A DNA stretch of 35,465 nt, from positions 1-35,465 of the forward strand of contig JAAUUT010000054.1 of NCBI GenBank assembly GCA_012031035.1, in the 5' to 3' direction. This document shows, in pieces, positions 25,304 through 34,001 of this stretch. Made by a program: the position numbers and the translations under genes. Under the pieces are notes generated by a model. That model worked only from the letters and a program-made list of their open reading frames with translations, was not told the DNA's origin and did not search any database. Position 1 is the stretch's first letter. Each line of letters starts with the position of its first letter. Source of the DNA: Candidatus Altimarinota bacterium (GTDB lineage Bacteria > Cyanobacteriota > Cyanobacteriia > Cyanobacteriales > Microcystaceae).

Positions 25304-27008
25304 ATGACAAAAATTTCTCTGGTCTTTTATTAAAACTGCTCCAGTCGTTGTAGGCGCTTCTTTTCTAGCGATACAAGGGGCTAGTGCTGCCACAGAAACT
25401 GCTACTGAAAAGCTAGCGTTTCAATCTCCAGAAAAGCTAGTGGCGCAGGCGCTGACCGAAGGGTCAACCACCAACAACAGCACCCAGCAGATGCTCAGAC
25501 AGCGCGGTCAACTCAACCGGATGGACGGTCAGATTAATGGAAACGAAAGCGAGTCGATGGAGCAAATCACCAGCGTCTCGGAACTCAAAGATGTACAACC
25601 GACCGAATGGGCCTATGAAGCGCTACGCTCTTTGGTAGAGCGTTACGGTTGTATCGTCGGCTATCCCGATGGAACTTATCGAGGCAACAGAGCCTTAACT
25701 CGTTGGGAATTTGCAGCCGGGTTAAACGCTTGTATGAACACTATCGAGCGTTTGATTCAAGAAAATGTCGCGGTTTTAAAAGAAGACATCGACACGCTCA
25801 AGCGCTTAGCGCAAGAATTTGAAGCCGAACTAGCAGCATTAGGTGGAAGAGTCGATAACCTCGAAGCGAGAGTTTCATTCTTAGAAGACCATCAATTCTC
25901 TACTACGACTAAACTAAATGGGGAAGTTATTTTCGCCATTACCGATACCTTTGGCGAACCGATTGGAGAGAATGACGATTCTACACAAACTACCTTTAGC
26001 GATCGCGTTCGTTTAAACTTAGATACTAGCTTTACTGGCGAAGATCGCCTGCGGACTCGCCTACAAGCCAGTACCGTACCTCGACTATCGAACGCGACGG
26101 GAACGGATATGGCTCGCTTGGCGTTCGATGCTGGTTCTGCCTTTGACGATAATAATGTTGTCGTTGACGACCTTTACTATCGATTTCCTGTTGGCGAGAG
26201 CATTACTGCTTGGGTCGGCACTTCTGGCATGGATTTAGACGACGTTTTCGATCCGGTCAACCCCTACTTATCCGATAGTGGAACGGGCGCTTTATCGCGT
26301 TTTAGCCGTTATAATCCCACGGTTTATCGCGGGCCTCAAGGGGCAGGGGTCGGCATCAAATATGCCTTTGGCGATTTTCTTGATGTAACAGCCTTGTATC
26401 TATCCGATGTAAGTTCGGCTAGCGACCCAGAAGAAGGCAGAGGGATTTTTAATGGTTCCTACAGTGCGGGCGTGCAAGTCGGTGTCAGTCCGCTTGAGGA
26501 AATGAAGCTGGCGTTAACCTACATCCACAGTTACCAGCCAGAGGGTTTAGTGGATCTATTCGGCAGTACGGGCAGTCAATTAGCGAAAAGACCTTTTGGC
26601 GACGTTTCGACAACAGCCGATCGCTTTGGCGTACAAGGCAGTTGGCAAGTTATCGACCAAATTAATCTTGCTGCTTGGGGAGGCTATATTTTAGCTCATG
26701 CCCAAGATGGCCCGTTAGAAGATAATAAAGCCGATCTCTGGACGTGGAATGCCAATCTTTCTGTTGTCGATTTGGGCAAAGAAGGAGCCGTTTTATCGTT
26801 TGGCGGCGGTTTAATGCCTCGTGCTGCTTATGTTGAAGGCGGCGATCGCGATGCCAATGCTTCCTACATCATTGAAGCCGCTTACAAGTTTCCTGTTACT
26901 GACAACATTATCATTACCCCTGGCGGTTATGTCATTCTTGACCCCGAAGGAAATAACAACAATGGCGATATCTGGGTAGGCGTTATTCGTACTACCTTCA
27001 AGTTTTAA
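25304..27008 (+). CDS. SLH-domain outer-membrane porin (OprB/iron-uptake porin type), frameshift in signal peptide
   Basis: These porins are major cyanobacterial outer-membrane proteins. Mature features are clear: an SLH domain (DVQPTEWAYEALRSLVERYGCIVGYPDGTYRGNRALTRWEF), a coiled coil (ERLIQENVAVLKEDIDTLKRL... to about LEDHQF), and a long beta-barrel ending in VGVIRTTFKF with the terminal Phe typical of barrel proteins. The expected ATG (25304) opens in another frame and stops at TAA within ten codons. Removing one A from the run at 25309-25313 gives MTKFLWSFIKTAPVVVGASF, then a normal signal peptide through ASAATETA joined to the rest, 567 residues in all. Without that change the only in-frame start is a GTG at 25440, which leaves no signal peptide. 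It ends at a strong terminator (27014-27056). The SLH domain probably binds pyruvylated wall polymer. Confidence 0.88.
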
Positions 27009-27013
27009 TTCAT

Positions 27014-27056
27014 AAAGTTCGCGATTTTGTTTTGGGAGGCGATCGCGAACTTTTTT
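27014..27056 (+). terminator. Intrinsic terminator of the porin gene
   Basis: AAAGTTCGCGAT (27014-27025) and ATCGCGAACTTT (27042-27053) form a perfect 12-bp stem with a 16-base loop. The descending arm runs into six Ts (27051-27056). It begins five bases after the stop codon. Confidence 0.85.
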
Positions 27057-27172
27057 ATAAAAATTTAGGGAATTTCCCACTTCTAACAAGTTAACTTACT
27101 CATAATCTACGTCCTTTATACTGTGTCGCGATCGCAAGTTGGGAATTAGAATTGGTTGATTTATCATTCTTT

Positions 27173-27198
27173 CTAGGGCGCAAGCCTTGCACCCCTAC
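27173..27198. repeat. Short palindromic repeat upstream of the PhoX gene
   Basis: TAGGG (27174-27178) pairs with CCCTA (27193-27197), and inside it GCAAG (27180-27184) pairs with CTTGC (27186-27190). No T-run follows. It looks like a dispersed cyanobacterial palindrome; it is 39 bases before the start codon. Confidence 0.5.
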
Positions 27199-27236
27199 TG
27201 CCCCATCTTCTTATACCAGTTCAGGACTAATCACTA

Positions 27237-29459
27237 ATGACTCTTAAACGTCGAGAATTTTTATATTTTCTAGGAGCAAGTGCTGGGGCGATCGCCCTGA
27301 AAGCGTGCGGGCAAGAAACATTCTCTATGCCTTTTAGCCCTCCCAATTCGGATTCTGTCAATAAAATTAGTTTTAAACCCGTTCGAGTCCCTATGCCACT
27401 CGCTCTTGATGACATGGCAGCAGCCGAACAAAAATCCGTCTACAGCACTTATGAAGTTGTAGACGATTTGAGCTTGCCAGAAAGCTTTACTTACGATCTA
27501 ATCGCTGCCTGGGGAGATAAGATAGGGAATTCTCGCTTCGGTTATAACAACGACTACTTGTCGTTTATCGCAACGAATCCTGACGAAGGGTTTTTGACGA
27601 TTAATTTTGAGTATATTAGCGGCGGAACTTGGATGCAGACTTATCCAATGGTAATTGGGAAGTCCTTGCCGTTTGAAGAGGTAAAAGCCGCGACGAAAAA
27701 CGCAGAAGACGGGATCGATGCCTTTGCATTGGCAGAAAATGACCCTATTAAAGCAAAAATTATTGAAATTTCCAAAGAAGGACTCATCGATCTTGGAATT
27801 GGCGTAATTTCTATCCGTCGCAACGCCGAAGGAAAATGGGAGAGGACTTATTCTAAGAGCGATCGCCGCATTACGGGAATTTCTGGTTTAGAAGACGGAC
27901 GCTATCTCAAAGCAACTGGACCCGCGATCGCGATTTTTAACAAGTCCGATAAAAAAGGTTACGATGACCAACTCGGCGATAAAATCGTCGGAACTTTCCA
28001 AAACTGTGCGGGTGGGACAACACCTTGGGGAACGGTATTAAGTGCCGAAGAAAATTTTCAAGATCAAGTAAGCGAACCCGTTATGGCAGATGGTTCGTCT
28101 TTCGCTCCTGCTGACACTCCCTTTATCATTACCGATGAAGACGTAAATGGTCACGCTAACGTGTTCGGGTTGGCTGGCAATAAATATGGTTGGATGGTAG
28201 AACTCGATCCGGCTAATCCCGACGATTATGGGACTAAACACACTTGGTTGGGGCGCTATCGCCATGAAGCCGTTGCATTTCGGGCAGTTACGGGCAAACC
28301 ATTAGCCGTTTATTCGGGATGCGATCGCAGGGGAGGACATCTTTATAAATTTGTCTCCCAAGAAGCAGTAGGGGATATTAAAGATAAAACCAATTCTCGC
28401 TTGATGGAAGCAGGAATGCTTTATGGGGCAAAATTCAATCCCGATGGGACGGGTCGCTGGATTGCTTTAAATCCCGATACAACAATCGATCCAGCATTAC
28501 CCAGTCAAGTTGAGGGAAAAGACGGAAAAGGTACGGTTTCTTTACCCAACCCGGATCGCCTTGCAGGAGGCATTGTCAAAGCAACAACCGACAATGAGAT
28601 TGCCGCTTTCAAAGAGCAGTTTAAGACGCTTGGCGACCTTTATGAAGGCGATCGCAACGAAAAACAAGGTGCAATTTTAATTGACGCTCATTATGCAGCT
28701 AATGCGGCGGGAATTACCTGTACGGCACGTCCTGAAGATACCGAAGTCGATCGGGACGGAACCTTATTTATTGCTTTTACTTCGGGAACGCCAGACAGCG
28801 ATGGCGGCCCCGACAAGCAAATTTTTAAAGGGCCCAATCAAGAAACGCCCTATGAATTTGGTTGGATTATGCGCTTGCAAGAAGATAATAGCGATCCGAG
28901 TGCGATAACCTTTCGTTGGACGTTATTCGCAACCGGGGGCGAACCTGCCGAGGGAGGATTAGGCTTTTCTAATCCCGATAATTTAGCGATCGATCGCAAT
29001 GGAAATATTTGGATGGTTACTGATATGTCTACTAGCAGTCACAATCAAGCGGTTGCTAGTCGAGTCGTCAAGGGTGAACCCGTTGGCGAAAAAGAATTAT
29101 TGGGGTTATTTGGCAATAATTCTGCTTGGTTTATTCCCACATCGGGTGCTAATGCTGGTAAAGCTTATCCTTTTGCCATTTCGCCAATGGACACGGAAAT
29201 CTGCGGTTTATGTTTTACTGAAGACGAACAAACGCTCTTTTTAGCAATTCAGCACCCAGGAGAAGTAGGAGGAATGCGACAAGACATGAAAACAGAAGTT
29301 CGTCAGTTCGATATGCGAACCACGACAGGAGAAGGTTTTATGCAGCAGCGGACGGTTCCGCTTGGTTCTAACTGGCCGGGAAAAAGTGCCAGCGACCCGC
29401 CCCGACCTGCGGTTGTTGCTATTCGACGCATAGATAAACAGTCCATAGCTAGTAATTAA
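27237..29459 (+). CDS. Tat-exported PhoX-family phosphatase (DUF839)
   Basis: PhoX-type enzymes are calcium/iron-dependent alkaline phosphatases exported folded by the Tat system. The 740-residue protein starts MTLKRREFLYFLGASAGAIALKACG, with twin Arg (residues 5-6) and a hydrophobic stretch. LKAC (21-24) could be a lipobox, though Lys at -2 is unusual. The rest shows the DUF839 propeller, including WGTVLSAEENFQD, the EHDP-type region WMVELDPANPDD, HTWLGRYRHEA, YSGCDRRGGHLYKF, ARPEDTEVDRDGTLF and NPDNLAIDRNGNIW. Likely metal ligands are in these acidic motifs. The ATG directly precedes the Tat motif. I see no clear Pho box upstream, so phosphate control is not demonstrated. The substrate may be phosphomonoesters outside the cytoplasm. 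Confidence 0.9.
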   Translation: MTLKRREFLYFLGASAGAIALKACGQETFSMPFSPPNSDSVNKISFKPVRVPMPLALDDMAAAEQKSVYSTYEVVDDLSLPESFTYDLIAAWGDKIGNSRFGYNNDYLSFIATNPDEGFLTINFEYISGGTWMQTYPMVIGKSLPFEEVKAATKNAEDGIDAFALAENDPIKAKIIEISKEGLIDLGIGVISIRRNAEGKWERTYSKSDRRITGISGLEDGRYLKATGPAIAIFNKSDKKGYDDQLGDKIVGTFQNCAGGTTPWGTVLSAEENFQDQVSEPVMADGSSFAPADTPFIITDEDVNGHANVFGLAGNKYGWMVELDPANPDDYGTKHTWLGRYRHEAVAFRAVTGKPLAVYSGCDRRGGHLYKFVSQEAVGDIKDKTNSRLMEAGMLYGAKFNPDGTGRWIALNPDTTIDPALPSQVEGKDGKGTVSLPNPDRLAGGIVKATTDNEIAAFKEQFKTLGDLYEGDRNEKQGAILIDAHYAANAAGITCTARPEDTEVDRDGTLFIAFTSGTPDSDGGPDKQIFKGPNQETPYEFGWIMRLQEDNSDPSAITFRWTLFATGGEPAEGGLGFSNPDNLAIDRNGNIWMVTDMSTSSHNQAVASRVVKGEPVGEKELLGLFGNNSAWFIPTSGANAGKAYPFAISPMDTEICGLCFTEDEQTLFLAIQHPGEVGGMRQDMKTEVRQFDMRTTTGEGFMQQRTVPLGSNWPGKSASDPPRPAVVAIRRIDKQSIASN

Positions 29460-29500
29460 TCCCCGATCGCAGATAATTGTAAGGGCAAACTGATAACTGA

Positions 29501-29529
29501 TGTACAGACGCGATATATCGCGTCTCTAG
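29501..29529. repeat. Dispersed palindromic repeat, copy 2
   Basis: AGACGCGATATATCGCGTCT (29506-29525) is a perfect 20-bp palindrome with flanking TGTAC and CTAG. It matches the unit at 947-975 in the opposite orientation with two differences in 29 bases. It lies 14 bases before the nanE start codon. Confidence 0.75.
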
Positions 29530-29542
29530 CAATAACTTATAA

Positions 29543-30205
29543 ATGCTCGAATCCAGCTTAATTGTTTCCTGTCAAGCCCCTGTAGACTCTCCCCTGCACG
29601 ATGCTAAAATAATCGCAGCTATGGCTAAAGCTGCCGTCATGCAAGGCGCAACTGGAGTAAGAATAGATACTCCAGAACACGTCCGAGAAGTGCGATCGCA
29701 ACTCCCCGATATTCCCCTAATCGGGTTGTGGAAAAAACAATTTTCTGAATCGGACGTTTATATTACGCCGTGTTACGAACAAGCCATTGCGATCGCCGCT
29801 TCAGGTGCAGATATTATTGCCATTGATGCTACTCTCAGAGAACGTCCTAACGGCGAAACCGTCCCAGAATTAATCGAGAAAATCCATACCCAACTGGGAA
29901 AACAAGTCATGGCAGATATAGATACCATAGAAAGCGCGATCGCAGCAGCGGATGCGGGGGCAGATTTTATTGGGACTACGCTTTATGGATATACGCCATC
30001 CACCCAACATTGTTCCCCTCCAGGTTACTCGCTACTGACAGAAATAGTGGAAAGATTGCAGGTTCGCGCGATTTGCGAGGGCGGCATAAGTTCTCCCGAA
30101 GAAGCAAAAAAAGCCTTAGATTTGGGCGCTTATGCTGTTGTTGTCGGGGGGGCAATTACCGGAATCGATCTTAAAGTCAAAGCATTTAGAGCAGTGTTTC
30201 CTTAA
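29543..30205 (+). CDS. nanE: Putative N-acetylmannosamine-6-phosphate 2-epimerase
   Basis: NanE interconverts ManNAc-6-P and GlcNAc-6-P in sialic-acid or mannosamine breakdown. The 220-residue TIM-barrel protein matches the family: LIVSCQAPVDSPLHD at the front, GLWKK (61-65, with the catalytic-region Lys), IIAIDATLRERP (91-102), MADIDTIESAIAAADAGADFIGTTLYGYT and AICEGGISSPEEAKKAL with the acidic residue. The length is normal. No nanA, nanK or sialic-acid transporter gene is near, so the physiological role is open; amino-sugar recycling is one option. The ATG has no clear ribosome binding site and is only 14 bases from the dispersed palindrome. Confidence 0.9.
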   Translation: MLESSLIVSCQAPVDSPLHDAKIIAAMAKAAVMQGATGVRIDTPEHVREVRSQLPDIPLIGLWKKQFSESDVYITPCYEQAIAIAASGADIIAIDATLRERPNGETVPELIEKIHTQLGKQVMADIDTIESAIAAADAGADFIGTTLYGYTPSTQHCSPPGYSLLTEIVERLQVRAICEGGISSPEEAKKALDLGAYAVVVGGAITGIDLKVKAFRAVFP

Positions 30206-30237
30206 ATCCTATTCACCAATCCACGAACTACTAATTT

Positions 30238-30269
30238 TCATAATTCATCATTCATAATTCATCATTCCC
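30238..30269. repeat. Short tandem ATAATTCATCATTC repeat
   Basis: The 14-base unit ATAATTCATCATTC occurs twice in tandem in the convergent spacer between nanE and the DICT kinase gene. Its reverse complement resembles the repeat at 3031-3067. Confidence 0.5.
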
Positions 30270-30279
30270 TTGATAACTA

Positions 30280-31641
30280 TCAAGCAGTAGCTACGGGTAA
30301 CATAACCTTAAAAGTCGATCCCTTCCCTAGTTTACTAGTGACAGAAATCGAGCCGTCACAACGATTAAGCAGTTGTTGGACGATAGTTAAACCTAAACCC
30401 GCACCCTCTATTTCAGATGCGATCGCATTGCGTCCGCGATAAAAACTATTAAAAATCTTGGTCAAGTCATTCTCATCAATTCCAATTCCCGTATCGCTAA
30501 CCGTTATTTCAACTACATCGTTGTTGAGATTCGCTTTGACGTGAACTCGCCCCTTAGATGGCGTAAACTTAAGGCTATTGCTGAGTAAATTGCGGATAAC
30601 TTGCCCGATCGAATTTCTCGGACAGGAGACGGCAGGCAACCCCGCAGGGACTGTATATCCCAAGATAATCCCTTTTTCTTGAGCGAGCGATTGATAAATA
30701 CTCACAATCCCTGGAATCATTTCTTCTAACTTGAGCGATGACTCCGATTCGTCGCTAGTATAGTTGATTCGATCTATATCCAGTAAACCTGCTAACAGAG
30801 AACTTTGGCGATCGCATTGTTGTTCGAGAAGTTGTAAGTAACGTTGGCGCTGTTCCTTTTTATTTTGAGTCGAATCGAGTAAGCACAACGCCGTTTTTGT
30901 TTTGGTTTGTATCTGACCGAGTTCTTGCGTTAAGTTGCTCAATAGTTCTTTATTAAAATTGAGCGCTTCCGTTTGCGTCCTTGTCATCGCTTCGGATTTA
31001 GCCGTACCAAGTGCGTCGTCGTGCTGAATTTGTTTGAGTAACAACGCTATCAGCAAGGATGAATCGACAGAAGTCGGTAAATTATCTGGAACTAACTCAT
31101 CGGTTAATAAAACTTCTGGAGTAGTATCGGTAATCGCGATCGCGCTTTTAATAGATCCTAAAATAGTGGCGATCGCCGATGGCTCAAAACTATAAACTAA
31201 CTTTAAACGAGATTGCGATAGCGCTCCTTCTTCTGCAACTGATGCTACTTGACGTTGAGCGAGGATAAGGCCGCAAAATTGCGGCGACAAAACGATAAAA
31301 AAGAATTCTCGTTTGAGTTGAGAACTGGTTTCTAAAACAATGGGGACGATGCGAGAGTTAGATGGTGGAGGAGTAGCAGTTGTTTCTTTAGGAAGATTGC
31401 ACCAATAAATGCGATCCGTCTGTCCGTGCTGGCAATAGCGATCGATATCCGTTAACCAACGTTCGCTCTGAGGCAGTTTTACCCACAATGTCGCGGTTAT
31501 TTTTCGTTCAATGAGAAAATCAACCATTGCCAATAAAATCGCTCTAAACGTCGTAGAACTTACTGCGAAGGAATGGAGAGGCGGCGAAAGAGCTTGAGTG
31601 AGTTGATAAAGAGATAGTTCGGTACTAGATAGTAAATTCAT
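30280..31641 (-). CDS. DICT-domain sensor kinase with non-canonical H-box
   Basis: The protein has 453 residues and no membrane segment. Residues 1-130 or so match the DICT sensory domain (MNLLSSTELSLYQLTQAL..., with FRAILLAMVDFLIERKITATLWVKLP). A dimerisation helix pair covers about 225-290, and the HATPase domain has N-box NLLSNSLKFT (351-360), DTGIGID (383-389) and GAGLGL (413-418). Where a kinase would have S-H-E-L-R-T-P, this one reads NLTQELGQIQTKTKT, placing Gln239 at the phosphoacceptor position and losing the RTP that follows. The ATP site looks intact. It may be a pseudokinase or signal by another route. It is convergent with nanE and divergent from the GH13 gene. Confidence 0.87.
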   Translation of the reverse strand: MNLLSSTELSLYQLTQALSPPLHSFAVSSTTFRAILLAMVDFLIERKITATLWVKLPQSERWLTDIDRYCQHGQTDRIYWCNLPKETTATPPPSNSRIVPIVLETSSQLKREFFFIVLSPQFCGLILAQRQVASVAEEGALSQSRLKLVYSFEPSAIATILGSIKSAIAITDTTPEVLLTDELVPDNLPTSVDSSLLIALLLKQIQHDDALGTAKSEAMTRTQTEALNFNKELLSNLTQELGQIQTKTKTALCLLDSTQNKKEQRQRYLQLLEQQCDRQSSLLAGLLDIDRINYTSDESESSLKLEEMIPGIVSIYQSLAQEKGIILGYTVPAGLPAVSCPRNSIGQVIRNLLSNSLKFTPSKGRVHVKANLNNDVVEITVSDTGIGIDENDLTKIFNSFYRGRNAIASEIEGAGLGLTIVQQLLNRCDGSISVTSKLGKGSTFKVMLPVATA

Positions 31642-31825
31642 CGTTTTTAAAGGTATTTTTTCATTAACACTACCGCAGATGACTTCTTTTGGCTAATTGT
31701 AAGATTATTGATTATTTGTAGATATCTCGCTAACATCTATCCCCAGAGACTTTTGAATTTTGAGTTTTACAGCCTAAATTTTCTATATATTTTTCAAAAA
31801 AAATTAAGTAAGCTTAAGAAATTTT

Positions 31826-33271
31826 ATGAAGATTCAAACGCCAGACTGGGTTAAGAATGCAGTATTTTATCAAATTTTTCCAGATTGTTTTGCGAAAACT
31901 CAACAATCAAAACCGGGGTTATGGATCTCTAACAATTTAGACGCTTGGGACGCTTCGCCATCCGTGCAAGGATATAAAGGCGGGGATTTATGGGGAGTTA
32001 TTGAAAAGCTCGATTATCTGCAAGATTTAGGCATCAATGCCATTTACTTTACGCCAATCTTCCAATCGGCATCCAATCATCGCTATCACACCCACGATTA
32101 TTATCAAGTCGATCCGATGTTGGGAGGAAATCTTGCCTTTGATGCCTTACTCGAAGCCGCTCATCAACGAAACATGAAAGTGGTTTTAGATGGCGTATTC
32201 AATCATGCCAGTCGCGGCTTCTTATTCTTCAATGATATTCTCGAACACGGTCCTTTTTCTGCTTGGATTGATTGGTTTATCATCGAAGGATGGCCTTTAT
32301 CGGCTTACGATGGTAGCAAGCCAGCTAATTATGTTAGTTGGACGGGGAATCGCGCCTTACCACAATTCAATCATGCAAATCCTAACGTCCGAGAATATCT
32401 TATGCAGGTAGGAGAGTATTGGATTCAAAAAGGCATCGATGGTTGGCGGTTAGACGTGCCCAATGAAGTAACGATACCAGGATTTTGGCAAGAATTTCGC
32501 GATCGCATCAAAGCAATTAATCCTGATGCTTATATTGTCGGCGAAATTTGGGAAGATTCGAGACAATGGCTTGATGGCACTCAATTTGATGGGGTGATGA
32601 ATTATCTATTTGCTGCCCCAACGATCGCGTTTTGTGCGGGCGATCGCGTATTGCGCGAATATGTAGAAGGACGCAGTTACTATCCCTACCCTGCTTTATC
32701 CGCCCCAGAATACGCCAAAAAAATTCAGCACTTGTTAGCTTTATATCCTTGGGAAATCCAGCTAACGCAATTGAACTTACTCAACAGTCACGACACGGCA
32801 AGATTATTAACCATTGCTGGAGGCGATAAAACGAGTCTGGAGTTAGCCACCTTACTTTTATTTACCTTTCCTGGTGCGCCGAGTATTTTTTATGGCGATG
32901 AAATCGGTTTGCCAGGAAAATTAGATCCCGATTCTCGTCGTGGTTTTCCGAAAGAAGAAAATTGGGATTTAGAAGTTTTCAACTCTCATAAAAAATTAAT
33001 CGCTTTACGCCATCAATATAGTGCTTTGCGTACTGGAAATTACGAAATTCTTTTAGCTCAAAATGGCGTTTACGTATTTTCTCGTAGCTTAGGAACGGAA
33101 AAAGTAGTTATTGCGGTGAATGTCGATTTAACCCCTGCTGCAATAACTGTGGAATTTACGGATCTGAAAACCTATCCAGACCAATTATTATATGGAAAAG
33201 GAAGAGTTTTTTGGCAAGGGAATCGCTTGGAATTAGATATTCCTGCCCGCACGGGTTTGATTATCGGATAA
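31826..33271 (+). CDS. GH13 alpha-amylase family glycosidase (neopullulanase/cyclomaltodextrinase-like)
   Basis: The enzyme should cleave alpha-1,4 (possibly alpha-1,6) glucosidic bonds of glycogen-derived dextrins. The 481-residue protein has all four GH13 signatures: DGVFNHASRG (122-131), GWRLDVPNEV with nucleophile Asp210, GEIWED with acid/base Glu240, and NLLNSHDTARL with Asp323. HANPNVREYL and MGIGLPGKLDPDSRRGFP-like parts (DEIGLPGKLDPDSRRGFP) are typical of the neopullulanase subgroup. The usual N-terminal CBM34 domain of that subgroup (about 120 residues) is missing: the barrel starts at once with WVKNAVFYQIFPDCF. No signal peptide is present, so it acts in the cytosol, likely in glycogen turnover. 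The ATG follows AT-rich DNA without a strong ribosome binding site. Confidence 0.93.
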   Translation: MKIQTPDWVKNAVFYQIFPDCFAKTQQSKPGLWISNNLDAWDASPSVQGYKGGDLWGVIEKLDYLQDLGINAIYFTPIFQSASNHRYHTHDYYQVDPMLGGNLAFDALLEAAHQRNMKVVLDGVFNHASRGFLFFNDILEHGPFSAWIDWFIIEGWPLSAYDGSKPANYVSWTGNRALPQFNHANPNVREYLMQVGEYWIQKGIDGWRLDVPNEVTIPGFWQEFRDRIKAINPDAYIVGEIWEDSRQWLDGTQFDGVMNYLFAAPTIAFCAGDRVLREYVEGRSYYPYPALSAPEYAKKIQHLLALYPWEIQLTQLNLLNSHDTARLLTIAGGDKTSLELATLLLFTFPGAPSIFYGDEIGLPGKLDPDSRRGFPKEENWDLEVFNSHKKLIALRHQYSALRTGNYEILLAQNGVYVFSRSLGTEKVVIAVNVDLTPAAITVEFTDLKTYPDQLLYGKGRVFWQGNRLELDIPARTGLIIG

Positions 33272-33370
33272 TGTTTGCGATCGCCCTACGGATAACTGCA
33301 AAGCCGATTGCCAGTTCAACAATTCTTTTAAAGATTAAGAATCTTGACAATTTAATCGATCGAACGATAT

Positions 33371-33880
33371 ATGTCAAATTTTACTAAAGCAACGATTATT
33401 AAAACCACAGAAACGATGTCAAAATACTATTCAAAAAACGTTTGGGCGAACTTTTGGAAGATGCAGGTTTAGTTTCTCCCGCGCAAATTGAAATAGCGCT
33501 TCAAGATCAAACTATCTATGCAGATATGCGCATTGGAGAAATTTTGGCATTGCGAGGATGGCTCAAACAAGAAACCGCCGATTTCTTTGTCGATAAATTG
33601 CCTACCATAAAAAAAACAACCGAATAAAAAACCCCTTGGAATTTATTTAAAAGAAGCTGCTTTATTAGACGAAAGCCAAATCAAAGCGCTTCTTGCCGAA
33701 CAAATAAGAATGACAGCCCCTCGCGTTCGCTTTGGTAAGTTAGTCGTCCTCAAAGGGTTACTCAAACAAAATACCATAGATTTTTTCCTCGATAATTTAT
33801 CGGCTAGAGCCGAACAAGATAAAGTTTATATCAGTCAAACGGTTCTTAAAACCCTCACCAATCATCCCTTTCAAAAATAA
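33371..33880 (+). pseudogene. Tandem MshEN (PilB/GspE N-terminal)-like protein, two frameshifts
   Basis: Two consecutive copies of the MshEN-type pattern are readable: KRLGELLEDAGLVSPAQIEI with ALQDQ...MRIGEILALRGWLK, then KPLGIYLKEAALLDESQIKA with LLAEQ...VRFGKLVVLKGLLK. They lie in three reading frames. Adding one A to the run at 33433-33438 joins the ATG at 33371 (or 33416) to the first repeat. Removing one A from the eight-A run at 33609-33616 joins the first to the second, ending at 33880. The restored protein has 169 residues. MshEN domains bind c-di-GMP in some type II/IV secretion ATPases; no ATPase part follows. Function is inferred only. The gene is either decayed or affected by sequence errors. 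Confidence 0.72.
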
Positions 33881-34001
33881 AAAAGAAAAGTATAGTAGGG
33901 GAGTCCAGAAAACTAATATTTGGTCACAGTTACTGAAAAAGTCTCCCCTTCAACCTTTGCCGTACAATTAGGTTAACGGAATCTTTAAAATAGCCTAATT
34001 A

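Noticed and set aside
25440..25442. GTG at 25440 as the true porin start
   Set aside because: It would remove the signal peptide, whose sequence is clearly present upstream in the same frame as the mature protein; an N-terminal frameshift explains the data better.
29543..31641. Sialic-acid catabolism operon with its regulator
   Set aside because: nanE is alone and the DICT kinase gene is convergent, not co-transcribed; no other nan gene is present.
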